64,000 nt of DNA from Pseudanabaena sp. lw0831 (GTDB taxonomy: Bacteria; Cyanobacteriota; Cyanobacteriia; Pseudanabaenales; Pseudanabaenaceae): the NCBI RefSeq assembly GCF_016584665.1, contig NZ_BBJB01000095.1, forward strand, positions 1 to 64,000, read 5' to 3'. The notes beneath the pieces were generated by a model. It was not told the origin of the DNA. It did not search any database and saw only the letters and a list, made by a program, of their open reading frames with translations. The position numbers and the translations under genes were made by a program. This document shows, in pieces, positions 8,434-18,165 of the stretch; within the stretch, counting starts at the first letter, position 1; every line of letters starts with the position of its first letter.

Positions 8434-9357
8434 TTAGAATTCATTCCCATACCAAATCCTTAATCCCCACACGGCAACTAAGAGAACTAATAAAATAATA
8501 TCGCGCGGTAAAAATTTGAGCGGATTCCAAACGACAATGTGAGTATTGGGAGTGGTAAAACCACGTACTTGCATGGCACTTGCAGTTTGTTCGGCGCGGA
8601 TAAACAGATTATCGATTAATCTCTCTGCAAGGATTAGCCAAATTTGGGTGGTGCGTTTAAAACCCAGTCTTTTCCAATTAATCGAACGTGTTCGCATCGC
8701 CCTGCCGAGATTCTGTACTTCTTCTAAGACCAAAGGCACAAAACGGAGCGCAAGGGTTAGAGTGAGGACAATTTCGACAACAGGAACTTTGAGTAATTTT
8801 AATGGAGACAAAATGGATGCGAGTGCAGCGGTAATTTCTTCAGGAGCGGTAACTAACAAAAATAGAGTTGGCGCATATAAATAAGTGAAAATCAATGTGC
8901 AGACCCGTACGCCTAAGTCTAGAGATCTGCGAGTAATTGTGATACTGCCAGCTTTCCAAACCACATAACTATAGGGGGTTGGTTGAGGCAGTTTGAGCGT
9001 TAGCGGTGAGGCGCTCAGAGCTTTTTCGGGTGTGACATTTACTTCAGGGATCGGGCGACGAGGCTGGATATTTGCATTAAACCCATCTGGGGAAAAAGTG
9101 GCGATCGCTAAAGTCATAAAGGCAAGCAGTAGCAAAATCCCCATTTGCTGTTTCCAAACCCGCATCGGAATTTGTGAAGCTAGGGTCAGAATGATTAGTA
9201 AAACCGCGATCGCAATCCGCCAAGGCTCATTAGCTTGAATCGGCGACAATAAAAAGGTGAGTAGTCCAAACAGTTTGATGCGTGGATCGAGTCGATGGAG
9301 CCATGTAATCGGCTGTTCGAGGTAAAGTCCGATAGGAAGCGATCGCAGTATATCCAC
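8434..9357 (-). CDS. energy-coupling factor transporter T component (CbiQ/EcfT family)
   Basis: This 307-residue membrane protein has several hydrophobic helices and the T-component coupling region: an Ala-Arg-Ser type motif seen as LGRAMRTRSI (about residue 215) and a second helix region with ASAMQVRGF. These short helices contact the ABC ATPases in ECF vitamin or metal importers. No A or S subunit lies nearby, which is common for cyanobacterial stand-alone T proteins; the substrate cannot be told. A hydrophilic loop of about 50 residues (near 115-160) is longer than in many homologues. The upstream gene is separated by a strong terminator. Confidence 0.82.
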   Translation of the reverse strand: MDILRSLPIGLYLEQPITWLHRLDPRIKLFGLLTFLLSPIQANEPWRIAIAVLLIILTLASQIPMRVWKQQMGILLLLAFMTLAIATFSPDGFNANIQPRRPIPEVNVTPEKALSASPLTLKLPQPTPYSYVVWKAGSITITRRSLDLGVRVCTLIFTYLYAPTLFLLVTAPEEITAALASILSPLKLLKVPVVEIVLTLTLALRFVPLVLEEVQNLGRAMRTRSINWKRLGFKRTTQIWLILAERLIDNLFIRAEQTASAMQVRGFTTPNTHIVVWNPLKFLPRDIILLVLLVAVWGLRIWYGNEF

Positions 9358-9420
9358 TATGTTCTGATATTTTTCGGGAATTTCATTCTAGCAATTTACA
9401 ATATAGCAAAGATTAAACCC

Positions 9421-9459
9421 AGAAAAGAGAGGCGGCGCTTCGCGCCGCCTCTCTTTTCT
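9421..9459 (-). terminator. terminator hairpin after the FdhF-like gene
   Basis: A perfect inverted repeat has 18-bp arms (AGAAAAGAGAGGCGGCGC and its complement) around a TTC apex at 9439-9441. It starts one base after the stop codon of the FdhF-like gene. The inner GGCGGCGC arm recurs in other hairpins of the window (15738-15766, 62655-62687). Confidence 0.85.
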
Positions 9460-11742
9460 TTAGATCGGAGCGCTGTCAGCAGAATAAACAGCAACGGGAA
9501 CGCGCTTAAATGCGGGTGTGCCACAACGCTCATCAATGGGAGCACTGAAAATAGCGTTGACTTCAGGATAAAACATCAGTGCTGAGCCTTCACGAATTTG
9601 TCCATAGATGATTTCCACCTCTTCCATTTTGCCAGCATTTCCTTTTACCGTAACAGTTTGATGCTCTCGAAAACCTGCGCGATCGCCATCGGTACGATTC
9701 ATCAAAATGCAATTGCGGTGTGGCATCCCACGATAATAATCACCATCCTTATAAACGACAGTGTTATGTTGGGAATAGCTGCGACCAGTGCCAAGGACAA
9801 GTACGATCGCCTTGGTATGCTCAGGTATATCAAAACTGGAGAGCGTTGGTAAATCTAGTTTTGGCAAGGGTGTGACAAACATATGTGCTTTACCCGATGT
9901 GGTCGGAAATTTGGGCGTATGGAAGATGCGGTTGGCGATCGTAAATTCTTGATTGCTATGATCAATTTCGCCAATTTTCTCGTAACTGGGGATGGTCTTG
10001 GCGATTAGTTGACGGATATATTTTGTGTCTTGGAGCGATCGCCAATTGACGACATCATCACCATGCAAGCGATCGGCAAGTTCTGTTAGAAATTCAACTT
10101 CTGAGATTAATTCTGTGCCTTCCCGTTGACTGAGATGGGATGTCCCCTCATCATTTAGGCGAACAAAATTATTGCCAGATTCAGTTGTGGTTTTGTGCGG
10201 ATTTTCAAAACGGGTAAAGACAGGCAGAATTAAGGTGTTCTCTTTAGCCAGTCCATGAAAATGTCCGAGATTAGGCTTTGTAGAAATATAAATAACGGTT
10301 TCGATATTACCTAGAGCGCGTTTAGATTGAGTTGAATCAGGATTTGCGGCGTAGATATTGCCCCCAAGACAAAGTAGCGTATCAATCTGATGGCGATCGC
10401 TTGCTTCGATCAGGGCGCGAGTATCATAGCCTTGAACTCGACTGAGAGGTCGTTGCAATAGTTTCTCTAAAGCTTGCATAATCTCTTCTTTGAGAATAAT
10501 TGTCACCCCCATCGAGCCGAATCCTTGCACATTAGAATGGCCACGAATCGGCATTGTCCCTGCACCTTCTTTACCCGCATTACCCGTCAAGAGTGCAGTA
10601 TTGGCAATACTAAACACATTATCCACAGCATTTGAATGCTGCGTAATGCCCATCGCCCAAGCGAAGATCACCCGTTGCGAAGTCCCAATCATCTTTGCCG
10701 CAATTTCGATTTCCTCGCGTGAGACTCCACAAGTATTCAGAATCTCTAACCAATCTAGCGATCGCACCTGTTCGATTACTGCTTCCCAATCTTCCGTATA
10801 TTGCTTAAGAAAGTCATAATTAACGAGATTATTCTCAATTAGTGCCTTTTGAATCCCTAAAAAGACTGCCGTATCACTACCTGAAATGGGCTGAATATAA
10901 TGAGAGGAAATATCTGAGCCTTTGAGAAAAGATTTAATCGGATAAGCAGGAGAAGCGAATTTAACTAAGCCAACTTCGATCAGAGGATTGATAATAATCA
11001 CTTTACCGCCGCGATCGCGCAGTTTAATCAATTCATTCATCAATCGCGGGTGGTTTGCAGGCGTATTGGAGCCAATCATTACGATACAATCGCTTTGCTT
11101 TAGATCGGCTAGGCTGACCATCGATGTCCCCGATCCAAACATTTGCTTTAAACCAACTGTTGAAGGTGCATGACAAAGATCGGAGCAGTCAGCAAGATTA
11201 TTCGAGCCAAGCGATCGCATCAGCAATTGCAACAGATAAGCGGCTTCATTTGATGATCGTCCCGAGCTATAGGATGCGAGGCATTCTGGCGATTTCTGAA
11301 AAGCTTTAGTGACAATTTCATATACTTCTGTCCATGTGATCCGTTCGTAGCGATCGCTATTAGCCCGTTTAATGACTGGGAAACTCAAACGCCCTAAGCG
11401 ATCGGCTTCCAATGAGCTTAATTTTTGCAATTCCAAAATTGGGTAACGCTCAAAAAAATGATTAGGAATCGGTTCCATTAACTCCGATGCGATCGCTTCC
11501 ACGCTTTTAGCACAGCGCTGCAAATTCTCTTCATCTTCATTCTGAAATCCGCCTTTTTGTCCACCCGTTCCCCATGCACAGGACAGACAAGCACTTTTAT
11601 GCAATAGTGTTTTCCAAAGTAATCCACCCTTCAGATCCAGTGTCTTTTCTGCCCAATAACCAATTACGGGAAAGCCTCCGCCCATCTGTGGTTGATTACC
11701 TGAAGATGCGCTCGTTGTTTCTAAAGGTGTTAATTCAGCCAT
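9460..11742 (-). CDS. FdhF/YdeP-family molybdopterin oxidoreductase
   Basis: The product is a 760-residue oxidoreductase of the formate-dehydrogenase-alpha-like group that binds a bis-MGD molybdenum cofactor. Markers are HKSACLSCAWGTGGQKGGF near the N-terminus, MIGSNTPANHPRLMNELI, FAWAMGITQHSNAVDN, GNAGKEGAGTMPIRGHSNVQ and a C-terminal dinucleotide-binding domain with MNRTDGDRAGFREHQTV. The ATG at 11742 (MAELTPLETT) is preferred over a TTG 42 bp upstream because homologues start just before the GGGFPVIGYW segment. The substrate is unknown for the family; true formate-dehydrogenase activity is not implied. No fdhD or cofactor gene lies nearby. Confidence 0.82.
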   Translation of the reverse strand: MAELTPLETTSASSGNQPQMGGGFPVIGYWAEKTLDLKGGLLWKTLLHKSACLSCAWGTGGQKGGFQNEDEENLQRCAKSVEAIASELMEPIPNHFFERYPILELQKLSSLEADRLGRLSFPVIKRANSDRYERITWTEVYEIVTKAFQKSPECLASYSSGRSSNEAAYLLQLLMRSLGSNNLADCSDLCHAPSTVGLKQMFGSGTSMVSLADLKQSDCIVMIGSNTPANHPRLMNELIKLRDRGGKVIIINPLIEVGLVKFASPAYPIKSFLKGSDISSHYIQPISGSDTAVFLGIQKALIENNLVNYDFLKQYTEDWEAVIEQVRSLDWLEILNTCGVSREEIEIAAKMIGTSQRVIFAWAMGITQHSNAVDNVFSIANTALLTGNAGKEGAGTMPIRGHSNVQGFGSMGVTIILKEEIMQALEKLLQRPLSRVQGYDTRALIEASDRHQIDTLLCLGGNIYAANPDSTQSKRALGNIETVIYISTKPNLGHFHGLAKENTLILPVFTRFENPHKTTTESGNNFVRLNDEGTSHLSQREGTELISEVEFLTELADRLHGDDVVNWRSLQDTKYIRQLIAKTIPSYEKIGEIDHSNQEFTIANRIFHTPKFPTTSGKAHMFVTPLPKLDLPTLSSFDIPEHTKAIVLVLGTGRSYSQHNTVVYKDGDYYRGMPHRNCILMNRTDGDRAGFREHQTVTVKGNAGKMEEVEIIYGQIREGSALMFYPEVNAIFSAPIDERCGTPAFKRVPVAVYSADSAPI

Positions 11743-11933
11743 GTTTTTGTGAAAAAGCTGTAGCTCAGACAAATATCTTGACAAAAATCTTACACGATAT
11801 CTTAAGGGTTCATAGGTATTAGGAGATTTAGAGCATCTTTATTCTATATTCGCGAATTGAGAATATGGCAACTCTAGCACAAACCACATCTCCAGATAAG
11901 TATCAGTCCCTTGCGTGTTCTCAGAAACACAGC

Positions 11934-13061
11934 TTATCCTGATCGCTTGAGCGTCACGGCAAAAGTGCTACCCTTGCCGACTTGACTAATTACGTGAATG
12001 CTACCTTCCATCTTCTGGACTAATTCATTGGCGATCGCCAGCCCTAGTCCCGTCCCAGAAATATCGCCATCCGCTTGCCTACCGCGAAAACTGCGTTCAA
12101 ATAGCCTTGGTAAATCGGCATCAGGAATTCCTACACCTGTATCTTGAACATAGATATAAACTGTGTCAGGCTTCACATCCGCACCTAGTAACACATAGCC
12201 ACGTTCAGGGGTGTACTTAAGTGCATTCTCAACCAAATTACCGATCGCTTCTCTTAGTCCTGATTCATTACCTAATACTTTAGGTAAATGAGATGGAATA
12301 TTGGATAGAAATTGAATATTGCGATCTTGAGCGATCGCACTGGCAAAATTAGCGATCGCATCCAAAATTCCGTTTAAATTTACAGGGGCAAGATCTATAG
12401 TTGCCGCAGGTAATAGGGCTTTTTCATGTTCAGCTTGCGGTAGTAGCAATGGTTCAGGGCGATCTGCTTCATTAAGCAGATCTTGAATATGCTGAGTCTC
12501 GCGCAAAATCCCCGTTACAAATTTTTGATTAGGATCTGACTCAACGATACGCCGTGATAAAAGTTGAGCAAAAGTGCGAATTGCTGTTAGGGGATTGCGA
12601 AGTTGATGTAATAAAGAAGCAAAAAAATTGCTTTGCTCTTCATAATGGCGCTGTTGGTTAGCGACTAACCATTGATTGCGACGATCTAAAGCACAGGCGA
12701 TCGCTAAAGTATTAGCAATTTGTTGAATTTGCAATTGTTCATATTCCTGCCAGTCGCGATCGTCTCGTCCCGTCATCAAAAAGCCTAAAATCGCTTCTTC
12801 ATACATCAATGGCAATATAAAGCGGCGTTGTCTTACTAGACCACTACTTCCCATAGCCAACGGTAAAGTCTCAGAAAAAGCTTCTGGCAAAGCCATCACC
12901 CCATCTTCAGGAAACACGGCAACCTCAATTAGATTTGGCGGCATCCCATCAGCAATATTTTCGGTGATATAGATAGCACTAGCGACTGCACCCAAACTTT
13001 GGGTCAGTAATATAATTTGCGATCGGGCTAGGGCTACTAAGTCAGGGCTGGCGGCAAGCAT
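11934..13061 (-). CDS. GAF-domain sensor histidine kinase
   Basis: This 375-residue soluble kinase has a GAF-like sensor at about residues 5-125. The dimerisation/phosphoacceptor segment LLHQLRNPLTAIRTFAQLL carries His near residue 152. The HATPase domain shows an N-box (GNLVENALKYTPE), the DTGVGIPD G1 box and the GTGLGLAIANEL G2 box. There are no membrane helices, so it senses a cytosolic cue. No response regulator is adjacent. The architecture resembles cyanobacterial Hik2/chloroplast-sensor-kinase type proteins, but that assignment is only a possibility. It diverges from the small secreted-protein gene at 13213. Confidence 0.87.
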   Translation of the reverse strand: MLAASPDLVALARSQIILLTQSLGAVASAIYITENIADGMPPNLIEVAVFPEDGVMALPEAFSETLPLAMGSSGLVRQRRFILPLMYEEAILGFLMTGRDDRDWQEYEQLQIQQIANTLAIACALDRRNQWLVANQQRHYEEQSNFFASLLHQLRNPLTAIRTFAQLLSRRIVESDPNQKFVTGILRETQHIQDLLNEADRPEPLLLPQAEHEKALLPAATIDLAPVNLNGILDAIANFASAIAQDRNIQFLSNIPSHLPKVLGNESGLREAIGNLVENALKYTPERGYVLLGADVKPDTVYIYVQDTGVGIPDADLPRLFERSFRGRQADGDISGTGLGLAIANELVQKMEGSIHVISQVGKGSTFAVTLKRSG

Positions 13062-13212
13062 GAAAGGAAATTGATGATTTTTAAGGAGTAAATCTTAGTA
13101 TATAGCGATCTCTAACTTTGAAAAGCGAAGGCAAGCTTTACATGACTTTGCTTTTCTAGAAATGCTAATATCTTCAGCAATTAATGGATATGATCCGACA
13201 TTCTCGGTACTT

Positions 13213-13509
13213 ATGAAAAAATCATCATTAGCCCTTCTCAGTAGCCCTGCATTATTGGCATCTTTTTTGCTGTCAGTCTATCCTGCACAAGCCAATACCA
13301 ACCAAAGCCTTGACATCAAAGATAGCGATCTTTATATGTCATCGGTTGTAATTACAAAGCCAGCCCCAACTCCCGATTCAAACAGCCAATCTCAAGACGA
13401 TCGCACCAATATCCTAACCAGCGATCGTATTGGCGATCTCGCCATTAGCCAGAGAGGCTGTGATTGTATGGGATGTCGTCGATCAGTCGTAGATGTTTTC
13501 TTGCAATAA
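13213..13509 (+). CDS. small secreted protein with C-terminal Cys motif, unknown function
   Basis: The ATG at 13213 gives a 98-residue protein starting with a clear signal peptide (MKKSSLALLSSPALLASF, cleavage after YPAQA). A longer reading from 13162 would bury this signal, so it is rejected. The mature part is polar and ends with a Cys-rich tip, GCDCMGCRRSVVDVFLQ, with three cysteines in a CxCxxC spacing that could bind a metal or form disulfides. I do not recognise a family. A strong terminator follows 33 bp after the stop. Confidence 0.62.
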   Translation: MKKSSLALLSSPALLASFLLSVYPAQANTNQSLDIKDSDLYMSSVVITKPAPTPDSNSQSQDDRTNILTSDRIGDLAISQRGCDCMGCRRSVVDVFLQ

Positions 13510-13542
13510 CAAAAGGTCTGCTTTGCGTCACTTTAGCTTAAC

Positions 13543-13581
13543 AAAAAGCAGAAATGTCATGAAATGTCATTTCTGCTTTTT
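13543..13581 (+). terminator. terminator after the small secreted-protein gene
   Basis: Arms of 14 bp (AAAAAGCAGAAATG and complement) surround an 11-nt loop, with the downstream arm ending in a T run. It could also act for the opposite strand because the upstream arm begins with an A run. Confidence 0.8.
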
Positions 13582-13668
13582 GGGTTTTAAGAACTGCGAT
13601 CGCAATGAACCTTTGTGGGGTGCGCTCAGTTAAGATAAAAGAAGTCATCTTAATGGAAATAAGCCAAT

Positions 13669-15588
13669 ATGCGCTTGAGTGAAGTTACGCATCCTAACCA
13701 ATTGCATGGTCTAACGATCGCCCAATTGGAGTCTATAGCTCGTGAAATTCGGCAAAAACATCTAGAAACCATTGCCGCCACAGGAGGACATCTTGGTCCT
13801 GGGTTGGGCGTAGTTGAACTGACACTAGGTTTATATCAAACCCTAGATTTAGATCGCGATAAAGTTGTTTGGGACGTAGGGCATCAAGCATATCCACATA
13901 AGCTGATCACAGGACGTTACAACCGCTTTCATACATTGCGTCAAAAGGACGGTATTGCAGGTTATCTCAATCGTCGCGAAAGTGAATTTGACCATTTTGG
14001 CGCAGGGCACGCATCAACGAGTATTTCGGCGGCTCTTGGTATGGCGATCGCCCGTGATTTACAAGGCGACAATTTTAAGACTGTGGCGATCATCGGTGAT
14101 GGCGCATTAACAGGCGGTATGGCTCTAGAAGCAATTAACCACGCTGGACATCTTCCCAAAACTAATTTATTAGTTGTCCTCAATGACAATGAAATGTCGA
14201 TTTCGGCAAACGTTGGCGCAATTCCTCGTTATCTAAATAAGATGCGTCTCAGCCCACCGATGAAATTTCTCACCAATAACCTTGAGGAGCAGATTCGCAA
14301 TATTCCTTTTGTTGGTGAACAAATCAGCCCTGAAATCGAGCGCATCAAGGACAATGTCAAGATTTTGACGATGGTGCAAAATAAGCTGGGAGCCGTATTT
14401 GAAGAACTTGGCTTCACTTATATTGGACCCGTCGATGGTCACAATCTGCGCGAATTGATCGATACCTTTAAAATGGCGCATACCCTAACTGGTCCCGTTA
14501 TGGTTCACGTTGCGACTACTAAAGGTAAAGGCTATAGCTATGCTGAAGCCGATCGCGTTGGCTATCATGCTCAAAACTCATTTGATCTGACTACGGGTAA
14601 AGCTAAAACTTCAGCTTCGACCAAACCCAAGCCTCCTAGCTATTCCAAAGTATTTACCGATACGCTGATCAAACTTGCTGAGCATGATAAGCGTATCGTA
14701 GCAATTACGGCCGCAATGTCTACTGGTACTGGGTTGGACAAGTTCCAAGCTCAACTGCCCAATCAATTTGTCGATGTCGGTATTGCTGAGCAACATGCTC
14801 TTACAGTTGCAGCAGGTTTAGCCTGTGAGGGAATGCGCCCCGTCGCCGCGATTTATTCCACTTTCTTGCAACGAGCCTTTGACCAGATCATCCATGATGT
14901 CTGTATTCAAAACTTACCTGTATTCCTCTGTTTAGATCGTGCAGGTATCGTCGGTGCAGACGGTCCAACACACCAAGGCATGTATGACATTGCCTACCTG
15001 CGTTGCATTCCCAACATTGTGCTGATGGCTCCTAAAGATGAAGCTGAAATGCAAAACATGATCGTCACTGGCGTTACACATAAAGGTGCGATCGCTATGC
15101 GCTATCCTCGCGGCAATGGGATGGGCGTGCCATTGCAAGATGAAGATATCGAGCCATTACCAATCGGTAAAGCGGAGGTATTACGTGAAGGTAAAGATGT
15201 CTTACTACTTGCCTATGGCTCGATGGTCTATCCTTCGATGCAAGTTGCAGAACTGCTGAATGAGCATGGGATTAGTGCCACAGTCGTAAATGCTCGATTT
15301 GCTAAACCTTTGGATACAGAACTAATCGTACCGCTTGCAAAAAAAATCGGTAAAGTGGTTACCGTTGAAGAAGGTTGTCTGATGGGCGGATTTGGTAGCG
15401 CTGTTCTCGAAGCCTTGAACGATGAAAATATCCTCGTTCCTGTCTATCGGATTGGTGTTCCCGATCTTCTGGTCGAACATGCTTCACCAGAGCAGTCATT
15501 TAATTCCCTTGGTCTATCCAGTGGTCAAATCTGCGATCGCATTCTCAACCAATTTGCTTTTAATAAGCAACCTGCAATTAGTAGTTAA
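13669..15588 (+). CDS. dxs: 1-deoxy-D-xylulose-5-phosphate synthase
   Basis: This 639-residue thiamine-diphosphate enzyme condenses pyruvate and glyceraldehyde 3-phosphate, the first step of the MEP pathway that feeds carotenoid, phytol and quinone synthesis. The N-terminus has [18 protein letters not shown]; the ThDP site [18 protein letters not shown] and [14 protein letters not shown] follow, and the transketolase pyrimidine domain includes [16 protein letters not shown] and [15 protein letters not shown]. Length is normal (about 620-640). The stop codon lies inside the target-site duplication of a 139-bp inverted-repeat element that follows directly. Confidence 0.97.
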   Translation: MRLSEVTHPNQLHGLTIAQLESIAREIRQKHLETIAATGGHLGPGLGVVELTLGLYQTLDLDRDKVVWDVGHQAYPHKLITGRYNRFHTLRQKDGIAGYLNRRESEFDHFGAGHASTSISAALGMAIARDLQGDNFKTVAIIGDGALTGGMALEAINHAGHLPKTNLLVVLNDNEMSISANVGAIPRYLNKMRLSPPMKFLTNNLEEQIRNIPFVGEQISPEIERIKDNVKILTMVQNKLGAVFEELGFTYIGPVDGHNLRELIDTFKMAHTLTGPVMVHVATTKGKGYSYAEADRVGYHAQNSFDLTTGKAKTSASTKPKPPSYSKVFTDTLIKLAEHDKRIVAITAAMSTGTGLDKFQAQLPNQFVDVGIAEQHALTVAAGLACEGMRPVAAIYSTFLQRAFDQIIHDVCIQNLPVFLCLDRAGIVGADGPTHQGMYDIAYLRCIPNIVLMAPKDEAEMQNMIVTGVTHKGAIAMRYPRGNGMGVPLQDEDIEPLPIGKAEVLREGKDVLLLAYGSMVYPSMQVAELLNEHGISATVVNARFAKPLDTELIVPLAKKIGKVVTVEEGCLMGGFGSAVLEALNDENILVPVYRIGVPDLLVEHASPEQSFNSLGLSSGQICDRILNQFAFNKQPAISS

Positions 15589-15727
15589 CTGATGTTACGT
15601 AGAACAAAGATCGTCATAATGTTTCCATGTCATCTTAAGAGAGGATTTGGAGACCAAATCCCTACATATTTGTAAAGGTAGGGGCTTGGTCTCCAAGCCC
15701 CAATCTCAGTGTTCCACGTAACATCAG
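15589..15727. mobile_element. 139-bp MITE-like element with 7-bp target duplication
   Basis: Terminal inverted repeats CTGATGTTACGTAGAAC (left, 15589-15605) and GTTCCACGTAACATCAG (right, 15711-15727) match at 16 of 17 positions. They are flanked by identical TAGTTAA copies at 15582-15588 and 15728-15734. An inner inverted pair (GGAGACCAA and TTGGTCTCC) makes a hairpin in the middle. No ORF is present, so it would need a transposase from elsewhere. The left duplication contains the dxs stop codon, so insertion left the dxs protein intact. Confidence 0.8.
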
Positions 15728-15736
15728 TAGTTAAAT

Positions 15737-15767
15737 AAAAAAGGCGGCGCAATGCGCCGCCTTTTTA
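15737..15767. terminator. bidirectional terminator-type hairpin
   Basis: AAAAAGGCGGCGC and its complement surround an AAT apex, with A and T runs on the outside. It lies between dxs (plus) and the methyltransferase gene (minus), converging on it, so it can stop both transcripts. Confidence 0.82.
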
Positions 15768-15775
15768 TGTTGTGG

Positions 15776-16633
15776 TTAGCGAGTTGCTAAAAAGTATATC
15801 GAAGAGCGCTCTACAGGATTAAGACTGTAGTCTAGAAAAACTACGTCACTAAAACCAATGCGTGTTAGCAAAATTTTGATTTCTTCGGGTGTGTAATAGC
15901 GTATCCGCATCATGGTTAGCTCAGAATAAGGACGCTCCGACTGAATTTTCCAAGTCCCTTCCATCCATGCATCAAGTTCTTGTGAACGAGTCAAGTCCGG
16001 GAATTGAATCAGTGCCCTGCCATTTGGTTTGAGAATACGATAAAACTCATGAAAGAAAGTCACAGCATGAACCTTCTCAATATGTTGAATACATTCGATT
16101 GAATAAATGAAAGTTAATGACTGATCAGGAATAATCTTCAGATCTAATCCAGAACTTCTGACATAAGAAACATTCTTGACCTCACGATTGAGTTCCTCAG
16201 CAACTCTAACGATCGCTTGACTAACATCCACGCCGATCGCACGTTTACAAAAATGACCGACGGCTCCAACAATCAGCCCATGACCACAACCAAACTCTAG
16301 AACCTCGTCATCTGGTTTGATCACTTTAGCCAAAACATCGTTAGCGATCGCGGCACGAGAAATACGAAGTTGGGAAAGTAATTCTTCATATTCTCCAGGC
16401 AGAAAATAGAACTTGTTTTTAGGATAAAGATAGTGAGGCGAACTGCTGAGAAATTTTTTAGTTAAAAATGCACGGGTTGAACTCCCTCCCATTTTCCACA
16501 TTAAGTCAATCAATCCATTCCATCTTAGATAATCATAATCTCCTTTTTCTGATTTTAATGGTTTGAACAGAAGATTATAGATATCAGTAATAAACTTAAT
16601 TGAGCGTAATTTTTTGATATTGATTAGCTGCAT
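15776..16633 (-). CDS. class I SAM-dependent methyltransferase
   Basis: The 285-residue product has the Rossmann methyltransferase motif I (DDEVLEFGCGHGLIVGAVG, about residue 105-125), an acidic GVDVSQAIVRVAE motif II strand and a motif corresponding to post-II (FIYSIECIQHIEKVHAVTFF), then PNGRALIQFPDL. Residues 1-95 are extra and positively charged. The substrate cannot be deduced; the closest look is to small-molecule or lipid methyltransferases. It is transcribed alone, converging with dxs. Codon use and HIP1 content fit the surroundings. Confidence 0.8.
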   Translation of the reverse strand: MQLINIKKLRSIKFITDIYNLLFKPLKSEKGDYDYLRWNGLIDLMWKMGGSSTRAFLTKKFLSSSPHYLYPKNKFYFLPGEYEELLSQLRISRAAIANDVLAKVIKPDDEVLEFGCGHGLIVGAVGHFCKRAIGVDVSQAIVRVAEELNREVKNVSYVRSSGLDLKIIPDQSLTFIYSIECIQHIEKVHAVTFFHEFYRILKPNGRALIQFPDLTRSQELDAWMEGTWKIQSERPYSELTMMRIRYYTPEEIKILLTRIGFSDVVFLDYSLNPVERSSIYFLATR

Positions 16634-16747
16634 ACTTCTGATCCTTTATCCTAAAAACTATGAAGTAGTAGTGAGAATTTTAGTGTGATTGTACCAGAGT
16701 CAATCTCAATTTTGGTTTTAAGTACTTGTGCAAAATAAACAAAATTC

Positions 16748-16790
16748 CCAAAAAGTAAATGGGACACAAAGTGTCATATTTACTTTTTGG
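16748..16790 (-). terminator. terminator of the FIST gene
   Basis: Arms CCAAAAAGTAAAT and ATTTACTTTTTGG, with an inner GACAC/GTGTC pair around an AAA apex, form a hairpin with two mismatched positions. It begins three bases beyond the stop codon of the FIST-domain gene. Confidence 0.75.
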
Positions 16791-16792
16791 TT

Positions 16793-18004
16793 TTATGGAT
16801 TTTTAGGTCTTACGATACCAAACACTGAAGTGTAACCATGTAGAAATGTCGTGCCACCGACAGGTCCAATTTCGCCAGAGCAGAAAAAGCCCCCAAACGG
16901 AATTAAGCCAAGATGTTTTTGCAAGATCTCAGAGTCAAAATTTGGCTTTCCATATAGCCTCTCGCCTCGTCCCATACAGGAAAACATTAAAGCTGCCGTT
17001 GCTGAGACATTGGGAGCCTCTAAGTTCAATTGATTGGAGTAATTGATCAGAGATTCTTCTAAGTCCTCCGCCGAGGCTTTGCCATCACGTAAATGTAGTT
17101 GAATTCTCTGCCCAGGTCGCATCCGATCGCCAACAGCGATCGCCCCCGATCTAGGATCAACGCCAATAATATTACGAATCAAGAAATCGCCCTGTGATGG
17201 ATTTGCCTTAAACTCATTCATCACTACGCCTATAAATAGCGAGTGCTGAGCGAGTTCGCGATCGCTTGGGTTTAAATCGCCCACAGTATCTTGTAATAGA
17301 CTCAGAGGCGGCTTTCCCTCCAGTCCCAAAATTAAATTACGTTCACATTCAGAAACCTGCAAAATTTTGCCAATGGGACGACAACCTTGAGAAACCACAG
17401 GATCAATGGTCACATCTCCCCATAGAGCCACACCTAAAAGCCCTGTGCGATACAGCTTATATTTGCCTTCTTCATGAAAACAAAACAGTGCATTTGCCCC
17501 CATGCCGCCACTACTAGCCAAGCCACCAACTTTTACTGCATTTGGGTAAGCAAAATCTAACCCTTGAATTAAGTCATTAATCGGAAATGAGAATGGATCG
17601 CCAACCAATACAAAACTAGGCGAAACTGCGGGGTCCACATCCGTTAGTTTTTCCCAGAGATCAGGAGGGCTATCGAGATCTGGTAACTGATTATCATCGA
17701 GGTGAAATACTTTTGCTTCCGCATTGGGTAAATGACCTACAAGTAATGCGATCGCAGGTTTATCTTCAAACTCCTGTCCATTACCAACAATCCCCCCACC
17801 AGAGCAACCAATTAATTTTTGGATCGGCAATTTCTCCGCTAGCAATGGTAATAAGCGCGGATAGTCGCTAGCAAATGCTGTAGAAACAAACAAAAAGCCT
17901 AAATCAAGCGATCGATCGCCCATCAAAGCAAATATTTGCTGTGACAGATCTTGCACCGCAGCTTCCAAAGATATTTTTGTCGAAAGACTAGTAACCCACT
18001 TCAT
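16793..18004 (-). CDS. FIST-domain signal transduction protein
   Basis: This 403-residue cytosolic protein has the FIST N domain (LFVSTAFASDYPRLLPLL, IGCSGGGIVGNGQEFE) and FIST C domain (ATAALMFSCMGRGERLYG, then PFGGFFCSGEIGPVGGTTFL). FIST domains are thought to sense small ligands such as amino acids and are often fused to or encoded beside kinases and cyclases. Here it is single-domain, with no signalling gene adjacent. It is transcribed leftwards from the start of an 890-bp gene-poor stretch. Confidence 0.88.
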   Translation of the reverse strand: MKWVTSLSTKISLEAAVQDLSQQIFALMGDRSLDLGFLFVSTAFASDYPRLLPLLAEKLPIQKLIGCSGGGIVGNGQEFEDKPAIALLVGHLPNAEAKVFHLDDNQLPDLDSPPDLWEKLTDVDPAVSPSFVLVGDPFSFPINDLIQGLDFAYPNAVKVGGLASSGGMGANALFCFHEEGKYKLYRTGLLGVALWGDVTIDPVVSQGCRPIGKILQVSECERNLILGLEGKPPLSLLQDTVGDLNPSDRELAQHSLFIGVVMNEFKANPSQGDFLIRNIIGVDPRSGAIAVGDRMRPGQRIQLHLRDGKASAEDLEESLINYSNQLNLEAPNVSATAALMFSCMGRGERLYGKPNFDSEILQKHLGLIPFGGFFCSGEIGPVGGTTFLHGYTSVFGIVRPKNP

Positions 18005-18080
18005 AGACCTAGCCGTACACCAACTTTACTTCCAGACATTTCTTTATAAATTGCTCTAAAGGCTTTTAGGTAAGTACCTC

Positions 18081-18165
18081 GGCACAACTAAAAAATCAGA
18101 GTCAAAATACTTACCGCCCGCGCAGTGGGCGGCAAGTATTTTGGGATTTTATATTCAATTGTGCC
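18081..18165. repeat. inverted-repeat element in gene-poor region
   Basis: Outer words GGCACAA (18081-18087) and TTGTGCC (18159-18165) enclose a hairpin with 17-bp arms (CAAAATACTTACCGCCC and near-complement, one mismatch) at 18103-18143. It lies upstream of the FIST gene and carries no ORF. It looks like a non-autonomous element or a strong structured spacer. Confidence 0.65.

Noticed and set aside
14229-14481. Minus-strand frames inside dxs
   Set aside because: Antisense shadows of a strongly conserved gene; no initiation signals.
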